From JBMZCV01 sp049613665 (GTDB taxonomy: Bacteria; Bacteroidota; Bacteroidia; Chitinophagales; UBA2359), in contig JBMZCV010000244.1 of assembly GCA_049613665.1 (NCBI GenBank), positions 1-5,420 on the forward strand: a DNA stretch of 5,420 nt, given 5' to 3'. Below, in pieces: positions 5,416-5,420 of this stretch. The notes beneath the pieces were generated by a model. It saw nothing but the letters and a program-made list of their open reading frames with translations, did not search any database and had not been told where the DNA came from. The number at the start of each line of letters is the position of its first letter. Positions within the stretch are counted from its first letter, which is position 1. Position numbers and translations under genes: made by a program.

Positions 5416-5420
5416 AAACC

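Overview
The window is an A+T-rich bacterial segment, most likely from the Bacteroidota (Cytophagia/Flammeovirga-like or a related marine or aquatic group). This is inferred from the mix of a Tsp/Prc-type periplasmic protease, a CrtW-type carotenoid ketolase, a scarcity of clear Shine-Dalgarno sites, and ACCTG/CAGGT palindromes between genes. No rRNA, tRNA or other taxonomic anchor is present, so the assignment is tentative.

All convincing genes lie on the minus strand and read right to left. First is crtW (5197-4475), a membrane di-iron beta-carotene ketolase with all its histidine boxes. After 108 bases with a plausible promoter comes a PLD-fold protein (4366-3542) with one HxK motif, a lysine-rich repetitive linker and two CxxC...CxxC zinc-ribbon-like modules. 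Eight bases later a Fic-domain (AMPylase-type) gene begins (3533-2766). It is interrupted by a single in-frame TGA at 3191-3189. This separates an N-terminal piece carrying the inhibitory-helix motif from a C-terminal piece carrying an intact HPxxDGNGRxxR catalytic loop. After about 295 bases without a convincing gene comes prc (2470-338), a complete 710-residue tail-specific protease, followed by a strong minus-strand terminator.

The outer edges are repetitive. A 113-base direct repeat occurs at 91-203 and 5303-5415 with six mismatches by eye, each copy ending in an AGCAYGAGTT-type hairpin. An exact 18-base inverted repeat occurs at 46-63 and 5278-5295. A plus-strand terminator at 61-97 suggests that a gene outside the window ends at the left edge.

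The crtW and prc genes look like ordinary chromosomal functions: carotenoid pigment and envelope proteolysis. The PLD-Fic pair looks like an accessory cassette, because it is A+T-richer by eye, tightly coupled and damaged. It is the best candidate for an undescribed toxin or defence-like system here. That role is inferred from domain content and layout and is not shown by the sequence.
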